DNA of 64,000 nt, taken from Lumbricus rubellus (Eukaryota > Annelida > Clitellata > Crassiclitellata > Lumbricidae). Shown in pieces: positions 40,501 to 52,610 of this stretch (position 1 is the stretch's first letter; each line of letters starts with the position of its first letter). Location: positions 43,476,246-43,540,245 of the forward strand of contig OX243816.1 of NCBI GenBank assembly GCA_945859605.1. Reading direction: 5' to 3'. The position numbers were made by a program, and so were the translations under genes. Under the pieces are notes generated by a model, which was not told the DNA's origin, searched no databases, and worked only from the letters and a program-made list of their open reading frames with translations.

Positions 40501-40584
40501 GCGCTCCCGACACCAGCGCGGACACCAAATCGGAGTTTTACGCCAAAGCGCACGAGCAATTCGTCTACCGAGTAACAGAAGGAC
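40501..40584 (+). CDS. candidate exon of an unidentified gene
   Basis: Reads APDTSADTKSEFYAKAHEQF, then VYRVTEG, between an acceptor CTACTCATAG and a consensus donor GGAC|GTAAGT. It is GC-richer than its surroundings. It joins in phase 1 to the exon at 41271. Family not recognised. Confidence 0.55.
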
Positions 40585-40757
40585 GTAAGTAAAAAAACTT
40601 CGAATGGAGATAATTGAGTTAGTAGTTTCACACTCTGTATCAAATCAGCTTTACTTTATAAGTACGTGTTTGGTTGGTGACTAGACTTTAAAAACATGCA
40701 ATTTTTAGCATACAACTTTTAATTTTAATGAAACACTCTTTAGCTGCAATATAAGTT

Positions 40758-40977
40758 CAGTGGCGGAGAATTCGTCCCCCCCCCCAATTCTCCTGGCCGG
40801 AGAATTGGGGGAGACGAAGGCGTGGCCGAAGGAAAGAAAAACAGTTGATGACCTTTTAAAAAAAATTGTTTGTCCTCACGCTCAATTGTTGGGGGGGGCG
40901 AATGCATGGGCCGTCCCCTCCCAACCACTACATTGGGGTAGGGACCGTCCCTCTGTCCCCCTAGGCCTCCGCCCATG
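40758..40977. mobile_element. small non-autonomous hAT-like element (220 bp)
   Basis: Starts CAGTGGCGGAG and ends CCTCCGCCCATG. The flanks TATAAGTT and TATAAGTC match at 7 of 8 positions. Inside are C/G homopolymer runs and AGTTGATGACCTTTT, shared with related elements in the window. It lies in the intron between two candidate exons. Confidence 0.65.
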
Positions 40978-40985
40978 TATAAGTC

Positions 40986-41260
40986 ACTTACGCCCTTTTG
41001 ATTGTATATCACGTGAGTATGGACAGAGACTTACGCCCTTCTATCGGCCATCCTTATCACTGTAGATACAACACTTACGCCCTTCTGTTTCTTCAGAAAA
41101 TGTCTCATATGTACTTACGCCCTTCGATTACTGCATGTTACATAGGTATGCACATGTCACTTGCGCCCGTTTCTTAATCCACATCATAATATAATACCGG
41201 AAGAGCAAAAAAAACAAAGAATATGAATTTTTTAGATTTCTGTCAGTTACGCCCTTCTGT
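40986..41260. repeat. decayed ~43-bp tandem repeat
   Basis: The word ACTTACGCCCTTCT or a close variant starts at about 40986, 41029, 41073, 41113, 41159 and 41246, spacings of about 43 (once double). The sequence between the words has diverged. Confidence 0.65.
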
Positions 41261-41270
41261 TACTCGGTAG

Positions 41271-41398
41271 ACGAATTGCAAGTGAAGTACAATTGCTCAT
41301 GGTCCAGACGCGGAGGCTTGAGGTGGATTCGAAACTGTAACCATCCGGCTCCACGGCACCGAAACCACCACTACAACACCGCGCCCAGCAACCTTGGG
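41271..41398 (+). CDS. candidate exon of an unidentified gene, downstream partner
   Basis: Reads HELQVKYNCSWSRRGGLRWI, then RNCNHPAPRHRNHHYNTAPS and NLG, between acceptor CTCGGTAG and donor CTTGGG|GTAAGG (phase 0). The phase fits the exon at 40501. The further exons could not be found. Rich in Cys, His, Arg and Trp; I do not recognise the family. Confidence 0.5.
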
Positions 41399-41510
41399 GT
41401 AAGGATGATCGATCTGTCCCACAAATCATATAATCTTATTTGCAAGACTATAGTGTGTACGTGGACAAATGAATGAGATGAAAAAGTGATTGAGCAGCGT
41501 TCTTTTAGAC

Positions 41511-42411
41511 CAGGGGTCTCAAACTCAAGTCATCGTGTGGGCCAAATTTGAAAATTTAGTGTCTCGCGGGCCGCAACGTGAAATTATGTCTTGCAAGTTA
41601 AACTGTTTATATGGGGCGAGAGTTACATTGCTGTAATAATGATATAGTCCTGTAAAATCACCTCAGTTAATATGATACTTTCAGTGTAACCATAATGGTA
41701 TTATACACAAAATTTGATACTTGGAGTCACAAAGCTAGGCCCTATGAAGAGTATCAATAGCACATTTAGTAGGCATACCTACAACTAAACTTGTAGCATC
41801 TTTAAATGTTAATTATAGCGAGTAGTGTCAGAGGTGATCAGGTGTGATTAGCGATACACATTATCTGACAACGTTTCGTTGTTTAGTTTTATCTTTTGAG
41901 ATGCGAAGAGTCAGAGTAGGCCTATAGGCCTACAGCTTCCACATATTCACCCGTAACTGTCAGGCGTGTCATTTGAGATTTATTAATCTTCATTAATTAA
42001 TGAAAAAGCTGTTCACATAATAATTATTATGTAGGTAATGCCAAATATCGCCACTAGTTTGTTGCAGTACTGCAGGTGAAGATTTTTGAATTTTTCTTGT
42101 AGTAGAAACGTGTAGAATACCGGAATATCAACCTCATTGTAGGCTTAGCCTACTTCTGCTTCAGCACGGTATTACATTGAAGGCCCACTATAACTCCATC
42201 TGCATCTGTTGTTGCAGATTGAATATCCAGAGCAAAAAGTAGAATAAAACAGTTTGAACCTTGGTTCAAATCGCAAAAGAACAGCAGAATTCGGTTTTTA
42301 ACCAATTTCTTTCTTTAAATAAAAAATATTTTTTTAAAAACCAGATGGCTCTCGCGGGCCGCATTATTCGGGTCCGCGGGCCGCATGCGGCCCGCGGGTT
42401 TGAGACCCCTG
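41511..42411. mobile_element. non-autonomous hAT element (901 bp)
   Basis: The ends CAGGGGTCTCAAACTC and GGGTTTGAGACCCCTG are inverted. The exact 8-bp duplication TTTTAGAC lies at 41503-41510 and 42412-42419. GGGCCGC words occur near both ends. No transposase frame was found inside. Confidence 0.92.
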
Positions 42412-42419
42412 TTTTAGAC

Positions 42420-43417
42420 TATAGTGTGCAGTCGCACACAAAAAGGGCAGCTCTAATTTTTGCATTTTTGCAGATAAAGGCATTTTTGTGCATTTAAAAA
42501 TAGTCTAGGCCTAAATTGTTCAATCTAATCCGATTGGGAATACGTTTCCACGAAGGGAGGGAAGGAAGGTGGTTGTGCAGTTCAACAAATTTATTTATAT
42601 CAACCCTAAAAATCCAATGAAGTTGATAAATCTTAAGAAGTTTAAAGTATTTCGTAAGAACCCAGTCGTTCCTTGTACACGTGTACACTCTCAAGATTCC
42701 TGTAGTTCTTCGTAGCCGACTCATTTCTGTTTTTAAATACTTCTCTTTTTTAAAAAAAACGCTTTCTCGGCCTCACCGCAACGCGCATGCTTATCGGGTC
42801 ACTAATCTTAAACAGTTAACTCAAAACGCCGCGAATTGGCGCTGGTGACGTAATACCGCTGCAGACTATTTATAGCCCAGCCGGCCGCTGCGGCGTTCGA
42901 GGATGGAAGACCGTTGCAGTCAAAATGCCGACAGCGTCTGGTGGATGTCTGCCTGGTATAATACTGCGGCGGGTGTTGAGTGGCTTATGCGAGTTCTATC
43001 GCGGGTCGGACTCGTAACTGGCTCTGCCTCCAAGGGCAAGGCGACGGTGTCGTTGGAAATATGTTCCGCGTGTATATTTTAGTCCGCTAACTATTTCGCT
43101 GGACACATTTAAGTCTCTGATTTTGCCTTGCATGGAGCTTGACTCAGATGAGCTATCTATAGGTATATACAACCGTTGAATAATCAGCGAAGTTGAGATT
43201 TAGAATGGTTAAAAGTAGAAAACTACGATTTTCATTTGAGATTGCATATATGGCTATTCTCGATTACACAATATTCAGCTTAACTATAGATGATGTAGCC
43301 TACTTACTTACATCACATATATAGCATAGGTTTTCAAACGATATGATGATGTTTGGGTGAAGTTTACAGTAAATAATGTTACACATATTTTTCTTATATT
43401 TATATATCTGCAGTTAC
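42420..43417. other. mostly featureless, with a possible promoter
   Basis: A TATA-like TATTTATAG (42867-42875) stands in a GC-rich patch. It is followed by an ATG at 42903 opening a 59-codon frame that begins MEDRCSQNADSVWWMSAWYN and ends at 43082. A donor-like CTG|GTATAA lies inside it. It could be the first exon of a gene; no homology was recognised. Confidence 0.3.
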
Positions 43418-43774
43418 CAAAGCCGTAGCTAGTGGTGTTTTGGGTGTTTGAACACCCCCCCCCCCCCAATGGAAAGTGGGAAAAAAATAATAGAATGCAT
43501 TCAATAGCACATAATGAAAAAACTTGAAATTAAATGTTAGGCCTAAAAACATGGGCGAAGACTTAGGGGACAGGGAAAATGGTCTGTTTTTCCTGGAAAT
43601 TTGGACAAATGACTAAAAAAGTTCATCAACTTTTGGACAGGGAAAATGGCCTGTTTTCCAGGAAATTCCTACAAATGACTAAAAAAAGGTCGTAAGAAAT
43701 TTTTGTCGCCGAAAAAAAGTCAACAAATTTCCCTACCCCCTCCCCTTCCCAGTCAAATCCTGGCTACGGCCTTG
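43418..43774. mobile_element. non-autonomous hAT-like element
   Basis: The ends CAAAGCCGTAGCTAG and CTGGCTACGGCCTTG are inverted. A C14-type run and repeated TCATCAACTTTTGGACAGGG words tie it to the elements at 7013 and 40758. The flanks match at only 6 of 8 positions. Confidence 0.55.
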
Positions 43775-45000
43775 GCAATTAATATGGTCTTGAATATGAC
43801 TCAACCCAATGATGTCTCGATAATTATCAAGACCATGATTCTGAGCGTCAATAGAGACAAAAAGGTACTTTCACCTTTAAAGCAGATATTATATCATTAC
43901 CGTTGCGTTTTCTAGCCAATAACACATGAACACATGAACACACTTTGTTCCAAGCTCCTGCAAATTTGCAATTGTCTTTGAGACCCAGCCGAAATCAGTA
44001 CACATTGCAATTTTCAGTTTCAGCAAAGGAACCAATTTAAGTGTCTGACTAACAAACTGACTGACTGACCTAAATAATTAATTAAATAATCTAAAACAAA
44101 ATTAATTAATTAATTAATTAACTAATCTATGACAAAGAAATCAAGAAACTGACAAGTTTACTGACTTATTACTATCTGACAACAGCTGTCCGACTGACTG
44201 ACTGACTCACTCACTCACTCACTGATTCACTCACTCACTGACTAACAAGTTCCTGGTGGGAGGCCCACGTGCGCGACAAATGGCCGTTTTTCGCTGACGA
44301 TGATACTACAGGGTGGAGGTTGTATTTCAGGCGGATCATTTTTCCCACAACACCGCCGATAGACACGGCAACAAGAAGGCATTGAGAGACGATTAAGTAG
44401 TTGAGTTCGGCGGAGTTGGCGGCGGTGAAGAGCATCGTGGTAAGCAGGCAGGCAGGCAACGGGGGACCGACCGACCGACCGACCGACCGAAGGACGGACC
44501 GGCGAACGGATGACGAGGGTCGAGCGCGATATAGTCCCCTCAAGGAGGAAAGGTTCACGAGTTAAAAATCGAGTCGGTAAAGAGCGGAGTTTATTCTCAA
44601 TCTGTCTCTCAATCAGTCTGTGTAAACTACTTGATATTATAAACGCAACTATGGATTAAGGCTTCTGCTGTTCTTCCTTCTTCCAATATAAAACGGTGCA
44701 GAGAGTAGTTATAAGGTAGAAATTCTTCAAAACATAATTTTACAGAAAATATTATTGTAATTATACCTATAAAGGATGCAGATTATAATAATATGCCGAA
44801 AAGGCCAGAGTTGAAAAGTCACGACAAGCGGATACAACCCCCCCCTCCGACTCCATCTCCCTCGCCGTTCATTTCGAAGGATTGATTGCATCGGTGATTG
44901 CTTCTGAGTCAATCAATTGGTGTTTGGATTGAAGCTGCTGACTGAATCTTCTCGCTTGAAGCCCACATAGAAGGTAAGCATTGTCTGCTTTTATGTGTAA
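43775..45000. other. simple repeats and unique sequence
   Basis: ATTA and GACT/CACT tetranucleotide runs (44095-44235) and an (ACCG)n run (about 44468-44490). On the minus strand 44235-44558 is open (MLFTAANSAELNYLIVSQCL, hydrophobic), but the frame extends into the ACCG repeat, so I do not call a gene. Confidence 0.5.
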
Positions 45001-45330
45001 ATGTAGATATCGCATGCTTGTGTGTGTATGTATGATTGTATGTACGTATGCATGCATAATTGCATATGTATGACATGTATGTATGTATGTATGAATGTAC
45101 GTACGTATGCATGTATGTATGTATGCATGCATGTATGTATGTATGTATGTACGTACGTACGTACGTACGTATGTATGTATGTATGTATGTATGTATGTAT
45201 GTATGTATGTATGTATGTATGTATGTATGTATGTATGTATGTATGTATGTACATGTATGTATGTAATATTATGTATGTATGTATGCATGCATGTATGTAC
45301 ATGTATGCATGTATTTGTGTATGCAAATGC
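45000..45330. repeat. (ATGT)n microsatellite with GTAC variants
   Basis: The opposite-strand version of the TACA arrays, with an ACGT-rich subtract near 45150. The long open frames on both strands are artefacts. Confidence 0.95.
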
Positions 45331-46737
45331 GTAGACATAATACAAGGGTGAATGGCGAATGGTTTGGGTGGCGCATGTATTTATAACCGTTAAAAGTCAC
45401 AGAGTCAACTCAAATCGACTGTAACCAGACGCGGCAGATGTCAACTAACCTCTGGAACTACACGTCATTGGTTGGTATGATGATACCACAGCGATAAGAT
45501 TATATTATTATCATAGGTCTGTATTAAGGCCAGGTCTTAAGGTCACTGCGTCTCATCGAAACTAGGTCACCAGGCCATGTTCTAAGGTCGATGTGGATGA
45601 AGAGATGAAGGGATGAAGGGATGAAGGTTCGGAGGCAGGTGCATAGCTGCAAAGGAAACGAGAGATGGTATGCGAGGGGTCATAGGAGTAGAAGCTATTT
45701 GAGATTGATGGATGGAAGTTGAGAACTGTGTGCAAGAAAAACCTGATTTGAATTAATGGAAGCAAGAGTGCAAGGGAATGGCTGACTGACTGATTGATGA
45801 CTGGCTGGCTGGCTGACTGACTGACTAACTAACTGACTGAATGACTGACTGACTAGCTCACTAGTAGAATGGCTAGAGTATGACAATGGTGTGTTATGAG
45901 GGATAAGAGATGATAAGTGAATTATGTACAAAATGGGAAATTGCGATGGTTTTTTCTTTCTGTAATGTAACGTAAAACTCGGATATTTCCCAGCACCATG
46001 CTTTCAATCTCGTATTGCACAAATTCTAAAATGAACGAGGGTCATAAAAAATGCGACGATCAAACCCCTCCACCACTCCACCTCCACCTCCACCTATACC
46101 CTCCACCCTCCATCGGATACAGCGGCAGCAGCTGCAGGGGAGAAAATAAAATCACAATGAGCACAACAATTAAAAAAAGGCGATGGAAAAGACACAGACA
46201 CTGACACACAGAGAGAAAGAGACAGAGACAGACACAGAGAGAGACAGACACAGAGAGAGACAGACACAGAGAGACAGAAGCATAGACTACATATCGAGAC
46301 AGCCGCAGATTAGGTGTGCATGCTGGGCAAGATAGCGCCGCATGCATACATACTGTATATCCAGGGTGACGACAGATAACCCCAAAACACTGTAAAGACA
46401 CGCAAACACACATAAAGACACCGACAAAGGCGAACGCACACACACACACACACACACATACACACACACAAACACATACACATACACACCGAAATACTTG
46501 TTGCTTTTATACGATCAACTGATGGAGAGCCGTTTAATCCGACGGCGTTGTGAGAAACACCAATAAGTATCTGCTGAACGAACGGCGTCGAATATATTAT
46601 TATCGCTATCAACTCCATGCTGTACAGTGTATACGTCGGCTCATACGAATGAATCTATACACGCGCCATCATACTATATATATAATTTATTTTATATATA
46701 TATATAATTATTCATGTATACATGACATACGTGTATA
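45331..46737. other. simple-sequence-rich intergenic DNA
   Basis: GATGAAGG and CTGACTGA runs (45595-45860), GACAGAGA and CACACA runs (46200-46490) and an AT run near 46680. No gene was supported. Confidence 0.6.
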
Positions 46738-46739
46738 TA

Positions 46740-47157
46740 CAGGGTGCGGCAAAACAAATACCCCCCCTAGGTTTTTTGGAAATATCTTGGCCAAAAGTAA
46801 GAATTTCCAGATGAAATTTTACAGTCTTAAAGACAATTCATATTTACACGTGATGGGCAGATTTGATAAAAATATTTCAAACTGAACAAAAGTTATGCCA
46901 CTTTTAGGGAGGTCACCCATCGTTTTTTGACGATTCAAAAACGAAGCGCATCAAAAACTAGGTTTTTGGCCAATATCTTGGCGAAAAGTAAGAATTTCAA
47001 AATGAAATTTTACAGTCTTAAAGACAATTCATATTTACACCAGATGGCCAGATTTCATTAAAATATTTCGAACACAGCAAAAGTTACACCACTTATAGTA
47101 AGGTCACCCACCGTTTTTTGACGATTCTTAGGGGGGGTCTTTTTTTGCCGCACCCTG
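46740..47157. mobile_element. mariner-like MITE with internal duplication (418 bp)
   Basis: The ends CAGGGTGCGGCAAAA and TTTTTTTGCCGCACCCTG are inverted and flanked by TA. The interior consists of two direct copies of a ~175-bp unit (46759-46936 and 46955-47126), each running from GGxxAATATCTTGG to CGTTTTTTGACGATTC. Confidence 0.88.
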
Positions 47158-48629
47158 TATATTTAAATGTCTATAGGCCTATATTTGAATGTATGTATAA
47201 CTATTATATGCATGTGTAATGTGTATATGTAATATGTATGCAGTGCACATGCAACTATGTATATTCATCCGTGTTGGTGCATACTGATGTACAAGTTGAT
47301 GCAATTGTGTACGAATGCACTGAAGGCATGCAGCTCTTGTACCCCTTACATGTATATATACATACGCTGCACATTATGTATACGTCTGTATAGTCTGTAC
47401 ATCATCAAGGTTTCATGTACATATAGCAGCTTCCCCCTCTTCCTCTGCCTCTCTGACTCCCTCGTTGTCTGTCTATCTGTCTGTCTGCTCTCTCTTCCTC
47501 ACTCCCTCTCTTCTTTCCTCCCTCCCTCCCTCCCTTCCTCCCTCGCCTTCTCTCTGCATCTATTCCATTATCCTTCTCCGCTCACTTTTCCATGTCCATC
47601 TCCAATTTATTCCATTCTCTGTATCCCACTCTTTCTTTCTCCATCTCCACCTTCCCATTCCTTCTTCCTTTTCGTCTCCCTCTCTTCTCTCTCCTCATTT
47701 CCCTCTCTGAATCTTCATCACGCACCATAGATATATTCTTCTCCGTGCTTTCCTGCTTCCCATCATTACTCCCTATCCCTTTCTCTATCCGTATGTCTGT
47801 CTGTCTATCCGTCCCTTCGTCTGCCCGTCTGTGCATCTGTCTGTCTGTATGCCCGTCCCTCCCTCTGTCTGTCTCCCCAGCTGTGCGTCTTTCCGTCTGT
47901 CCGTCTGTCTGTCTATCTGTCTCTCTCTTTTCTGTCTGCATGTCTGTGCAAAACCCGATAACGCGACTGAATTCCTCTTGCGTCCGCTGACAACTAAGCA
48001 CCTAGGCATCTCGACCAAGATATTTATAAGCTGCTGTAAACACATGTACATGCAAAAGCATATTATATACATGTATATACATGCAAGTCATACATATACA
48101 TATGCAGACATATTCACGTACATATATTTAGTTTTATATACATGCATAGTTGAATTTACAAGCCTATGAAACTTATAAAAACAAACATAAAATCAGGCAA
48201 CAGTAAAAGCGCGTTTAAGTCTTAATTCACTGTACATCAAGTCTTATCAATAGCAGTGTGCAAAACACAGACTGAATGAGATTTCAGTGGAGGTCGCAGC
48301 AGCAGAAAAACACTTTTACGAACGTGAAAGGATGTCTAAGACCCAAGGCTCCATGGGACCAGACAACAAAAGAAGGACCAAAAACGAACCAAAATCGGCC
48401 AAACGCTTAACCCATGCAGGTCGTTGACAAATAGGCCTATAGTCACGTAACGTCACTCGAGCATTCCTATCCCCAACCTAAATGACCACGCACCTGTTCC
48501 CCACCTAAACCAGTATTTATTAGTCACAAGCAACAATGTATGCTATGAGTGATTGAGTGTGGTAGCGAGTGTAGGCCTATTTGTATGTATGTAGTGTGTG
48601 GAGGGTATAACCTGGTATATACTATAATT

Positions 48630-48675
<46 letters not shown>

Positions 48676-49318
48676 TATTGCCCACAGATGAATGAATGAA
48701 TGAATGAATGAATGAATGAATGAATGCATGAATTAATTAATTCATTTATTCATTTATTCATTATTATTAGTTAGCTAATGAACGACTGAATGAATGAAGA
48801 AATGAATAAACGAATGAACAGGCTCAACGTACGACGTACATAGACATGGCATGGACCTATACATGTATAGTTGTATACAGTATACACCATCCATAGGCAT
48901 TGAGCAAGAGTAAGGAATGAAGGACCCGTGTTTGTACCAGTCGAACTGTATCAGCCTCTGATATGGATATGCGTGCACAATGTATATACAACATGTAGGC
49001 CTATGCGTGCGCAATGTATGTCTGTCTCTGTCTGTGTCTCTCTATCTGTCTCTCTCTCTCTCTCTCTTTTGATTCGTCTGATGTGTTATTCGATCTCCCT
49101 GTATGTCGACGGGTTTCCAATGTCTAATCCAAACAAACACACACGCACACGCACACACGTAGATCCCTCCCGAATCCCTTCCATGCCTCCACACTTCCCT
49201 TTGCTTTCCATGCATCAGCTGTTTCCACTCTCGCTTTCCGATTGTTCTTCTTTCGGCTTCACTGTCGATGTTGTACATGTAGGTAGTAGGTACCATTTGC
49301 AGTTGCAGAGGCTGTAAT
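47158..49318. other. low-complexity intergenic DNA
   Basis: Pyrimidine-rich CTCCCT/TGTCTG tracts (about 47430-47945), an (AT)n run (48638-48670) and an inverted GAAT/ATTC tetranucleotide hairpin (48686-48765). No gene was supported; the Ser/Leu/Pro-rich frames are composition artefacts. Confidence 0.6.
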
Positions 49319-49397
49319 AGCATCATCATCATTATCATCGTCATCGTCATCGTCGTCGTCATCATAATCATCATCACCAACAACAACAACAATGTCG

Positions 49398-49431
<34 letters not shown>

Positions 49432-49434
49432 TCT
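49319..49434. repeat. (ATC)n/(GTC)n trinucleotide repeat
   Basis: A compound CATCAT, CGTCGT and AACAAC array. Confidence 0.95.
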
Positions 49435-50945
49435 GAGCATGGATATGGCATTCATTGAGTGCGGAGAAGGAACCTTGACCCAAATTCTCATCCTTCCTTC
49501 CCTCCCTCCCTCCCTTCATCCTACCTTAGTCCCCCACCCTCATTCTCAATGTGCCCCTCCTCCTATTCCTCCTCTTCTTCCTCCTCTTCTTCTTCCTCTT
49601 ACTCCTCCTCCTCCTCCTCAAATCTATCGCTCCTTCCTTCGTTCCATCCGTAGCATTTCCTTCCCTTCACCCATCCATTCGTTCATTCATCCATCCATCT
49701 ATTCATCGCTCCAAACTCCCATCATCCATCCATCCTTACCTGCCCATCCTTTCCTGTCTCAGCAACCGTTGATGCTCTCATAATTTGTTCCATTCAGTCG
49801 GAATGTTCCATGGAAAAGAACGCCCAGCATCTCCTCCTCCTCCTCCTCCTCCTCCTCCTCCTCCTTCTCTTTCATTCTTTTCTTCCACTGTATGACTCTC
49901 CTTCTTTACGTTCTTCTTTCCATCCTAACACATTTCGCCATCCTTCCGACCATCCGTCCTTCCATATTTTCCTTCAGTCCTTTCTTCCATCCTTCTTTAA
50001 TTCCTCTTTTCCTTCCTCCGTTCCTTCTTTCTTTCCTTCCTTTCTTCCTTCACTCCTTCCTTCACTCATTTTTTTCTTCCTCCCTTCAAACCCTCCTCCG
50101 TCCTTCCATCTCTACCTCCTTTAAGTGTAAAGAAGGGTGTGAGGAGACAATAGAGAAGATGGGATACTTTACAGGGGCTGCACGTTACTTACAGCCAGGA
50201 AGAGATGGGTGGGGGAAAAGGGAAGATTGGGTGAGGTGTGGGCCGAAGGGTGGGAGGGAGGAGACAAGAGGGGTGGGACGGAAGATTTCGGCTGTTGTGG
50301 AAAAGGCGATTAAGGAAGCGGATACTATAGAGGAGAAGAGTGAGAAGGGGATAGGTTGGGGCGGGAACGGGTTGGAGGAAAAAATGGAGGGTGGGCATAA
50401 GGAGGAGGGTATGGGAGGGTAGCGGAAGGAAGGGTATACAAGCTAAATTTTATGGGGTTGTGCCTTACATGTAGCATATAAAATTATACTCTTTAACTAT
50501 ATTTAATAGTGATTGATTACCGAAAGCTCACGCCTCACAAAATCCTGGGTTAGGCTGGATGAAAACGTTAACTGTTTATTTGTATAATTTTTATGCGTTA
50601 TGGATGATCACAATGTATTCGTGGCCTATTGTGTTCGATTTTCGGTTTATTTATGATACATATTATATCCGTCCGTTCGTCTGTATGTTCTTGTCTGTGT
50701 GCCTACCTGTCTGTCCATTTCTATATGTCGGTCGGTTCTTAAAGGTCAAAGAAGAGTTCAAACAATTTACCAGAAGCAGCATCAGCAGCATTAGCAACAA
50801 CAGTAGTAGTAGTAGCAGCAACAGCAGCAACAGCAGCAACAACAGCAGTAGTATATAGTAGCAGAAGCGCCATCTGGTCTGCTCAGCTGTTTTGCTTTGT
50901 TGGTCAGTTCTTCTTAATTGCTCTGTTAACCTCCACGGACCAATG
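49435..50945. other. pyrimidine-rich low-complexity DNA
   Basis: CTTCCT/CTCCTC-rich tracts to about 50125, then a purine-rich GGGAGG stretch (50180-50420) and CAGCAG/AGTAGT words (50775-50855). No gene was supported. Confidence 0.6.
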
Positions 50946-50947
50946 CA

Positions 50948-50949
50948 AT

Positions 50950-50990
<41 letters not shown>

Positions 50991-51463
50991 CACACACACA
51001 CACACGCACACAAAAAAATGCGCGCACACAAAATGCACACACACTAACGGAAATACATACTGGCTTATAGCCTTATACTCATGTGCGCTCATATGCACAA
51101 GTATAGGCCTGTTCTCTGTCTCATGTGCACCTAAAAACATAATATATGTATATGTAAATGTAAATGTATATTCTGGCATACGGTCGCACACCCACCCAGT
51201 GGCACCCACGCACACGCACACACATACACATATGTTTGTGTGTACGACAAGAGAATGCTGTGAGCCACATGTTCACAATGGATTCGTGGCTCATGTTGTA
51301 CGATTTACGGTTTCTATGTCAATGAATGAAATCTTCTGCTTCTATAGAGAAGAAGCGAATGAAAGACATGCGCGAGTTGTTGTGTGGATATGGATGTCAA
51401 CAGACGCTAGCCAGGAATTCATCGTATACATGTGGTTCCATGCACTCTCTTGTAATACGCGCA

Positions 51464-51504
<41 letters not shown>

Positions 51505-51510
51505 ACACGC
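50948..51510. repeat. two (CA)n microsatellites
   Basis: CA dinucleotide runs at about 50948-51005 and 51469-51508, with unique sequence between and no gene. Confidence 0.9.
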
Positions 51511-51599
51511 ACTCAGACATGCACTCACTGCAGAGGGGACTAAAAGAGAGGAAAAGGAGACCCTCGTGTAAACAGGGTTTCCGTAATACTCACATGGAG

Positions 51600-52240
51600 C
51601 GAGACAGGCAGACCGAAGTAATGTTACAAAGACAGAGACAAAGGTACAGAAAGATACAGACAAAGAGACAGACGTAGACAGACAGATGTAGAGATACAGA
51701 CAATTAAAGAGAGGGCAGTCACAGATTGACACAACAAGAAAACAACCAACAGACAGACAGAGAAACCCAGAGATAGAGATATTATGAGCGACAGAACGAC
51801 CGATACACAGACAGACGAAGACAGACAGAAAAAGACAGAGACAGAGACAGTGAGAGATAGTGGAAGAGAAAGAAAGACAGAGGGAACCACAACGAGATAT
51901 AGAGAGTAAACTATAGAGACAGCGAGAGTGTCAAAGAATGGAATCCAGAGGTGGATGGGGGTGAATTGGGGGAGGGGTGGCATAGGAAATACATTCACTT
52001 GGCAGGCGCCGTCTTGCCAAATCTTTTCCGGAAGTATGCTCTATTTTTAGTAACAACGGCCAGCTCTCACAAACACACGGCTCCAGAGGCACCAACAGAA
52101 AGACCAGACGGGCAGACCAGACCATATACACAGACAGACCAGACCATATACACAGGCAGATCAGACCAAATACACAGACAGATAAACAGGCTAACTGACC
52201 TGATACACAGACAATACAGCTAGACAAACAAATTGACTGA
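51600..52240. repeat. GACA-rich low-complexity tract
   Basis: Repeated CAGACAGA, AGAGACAG and ACCAGACCATATACACA words. Confidence 0.8.
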
Positions 52241-52249
52241 CCGACTGTC

Positions 52250-52610
52250 TGATTGTCGGATTGACTGACTGACTGACTACATAACTGACTGGCTGACTGG
52301 CTGACTACATAACTGACTGACTGACTGGCTGACTACATAACTGACTGACTCACTGACTGACTGACTGACCACCAAAATGAATGACTAAATGACTGACTGA
52401 GACTGATGGGTGGGTCAATCAGCTGGAGGTCAGCAAGCCAGTCAGTCAGTCAGCAAGCCAGTCAGTCAGTCAGTCAGTCAGTCAGTCAGTCAGTTAGTCG
52501 GTCAGTCATTCATTCAGTCAGTCAGTCGGTCAGTCAGTCAGACAATAACCCAGCTAGTCAGTGGGTCAAACAGTAAGTCAGTCTTTTAGTCAGTCAGTCG
52601 CTCTATCGGT
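52250..52610. repeat. (ACTG)n array that switches to its reverse complement
   Basis: GACTGACTGACT-type units with ACTACATAACTG interruptions run to about 52400. From about 52437 the array is CAGTCAGTCAGT, the complementary unit. The two halves form a large imperfect inverted repeat with its centre near 52415. Confidence 0.9.

Noticed and set aside
44235..44558. Minus-strand hydrophobic open frame
   Set aside because: Its N-terminal part is an ACCG repeat and no splice partner was found; I left it as a possibility, not a call.
47257..48001. Ser/Leu/Pro-rich open frames in pyrimidine tracts (also 49439-50422 and 56557-57757)
   Set aside because: Composition artefacts of CT-rich low-complexity DNA; overlapping frames are equally open.
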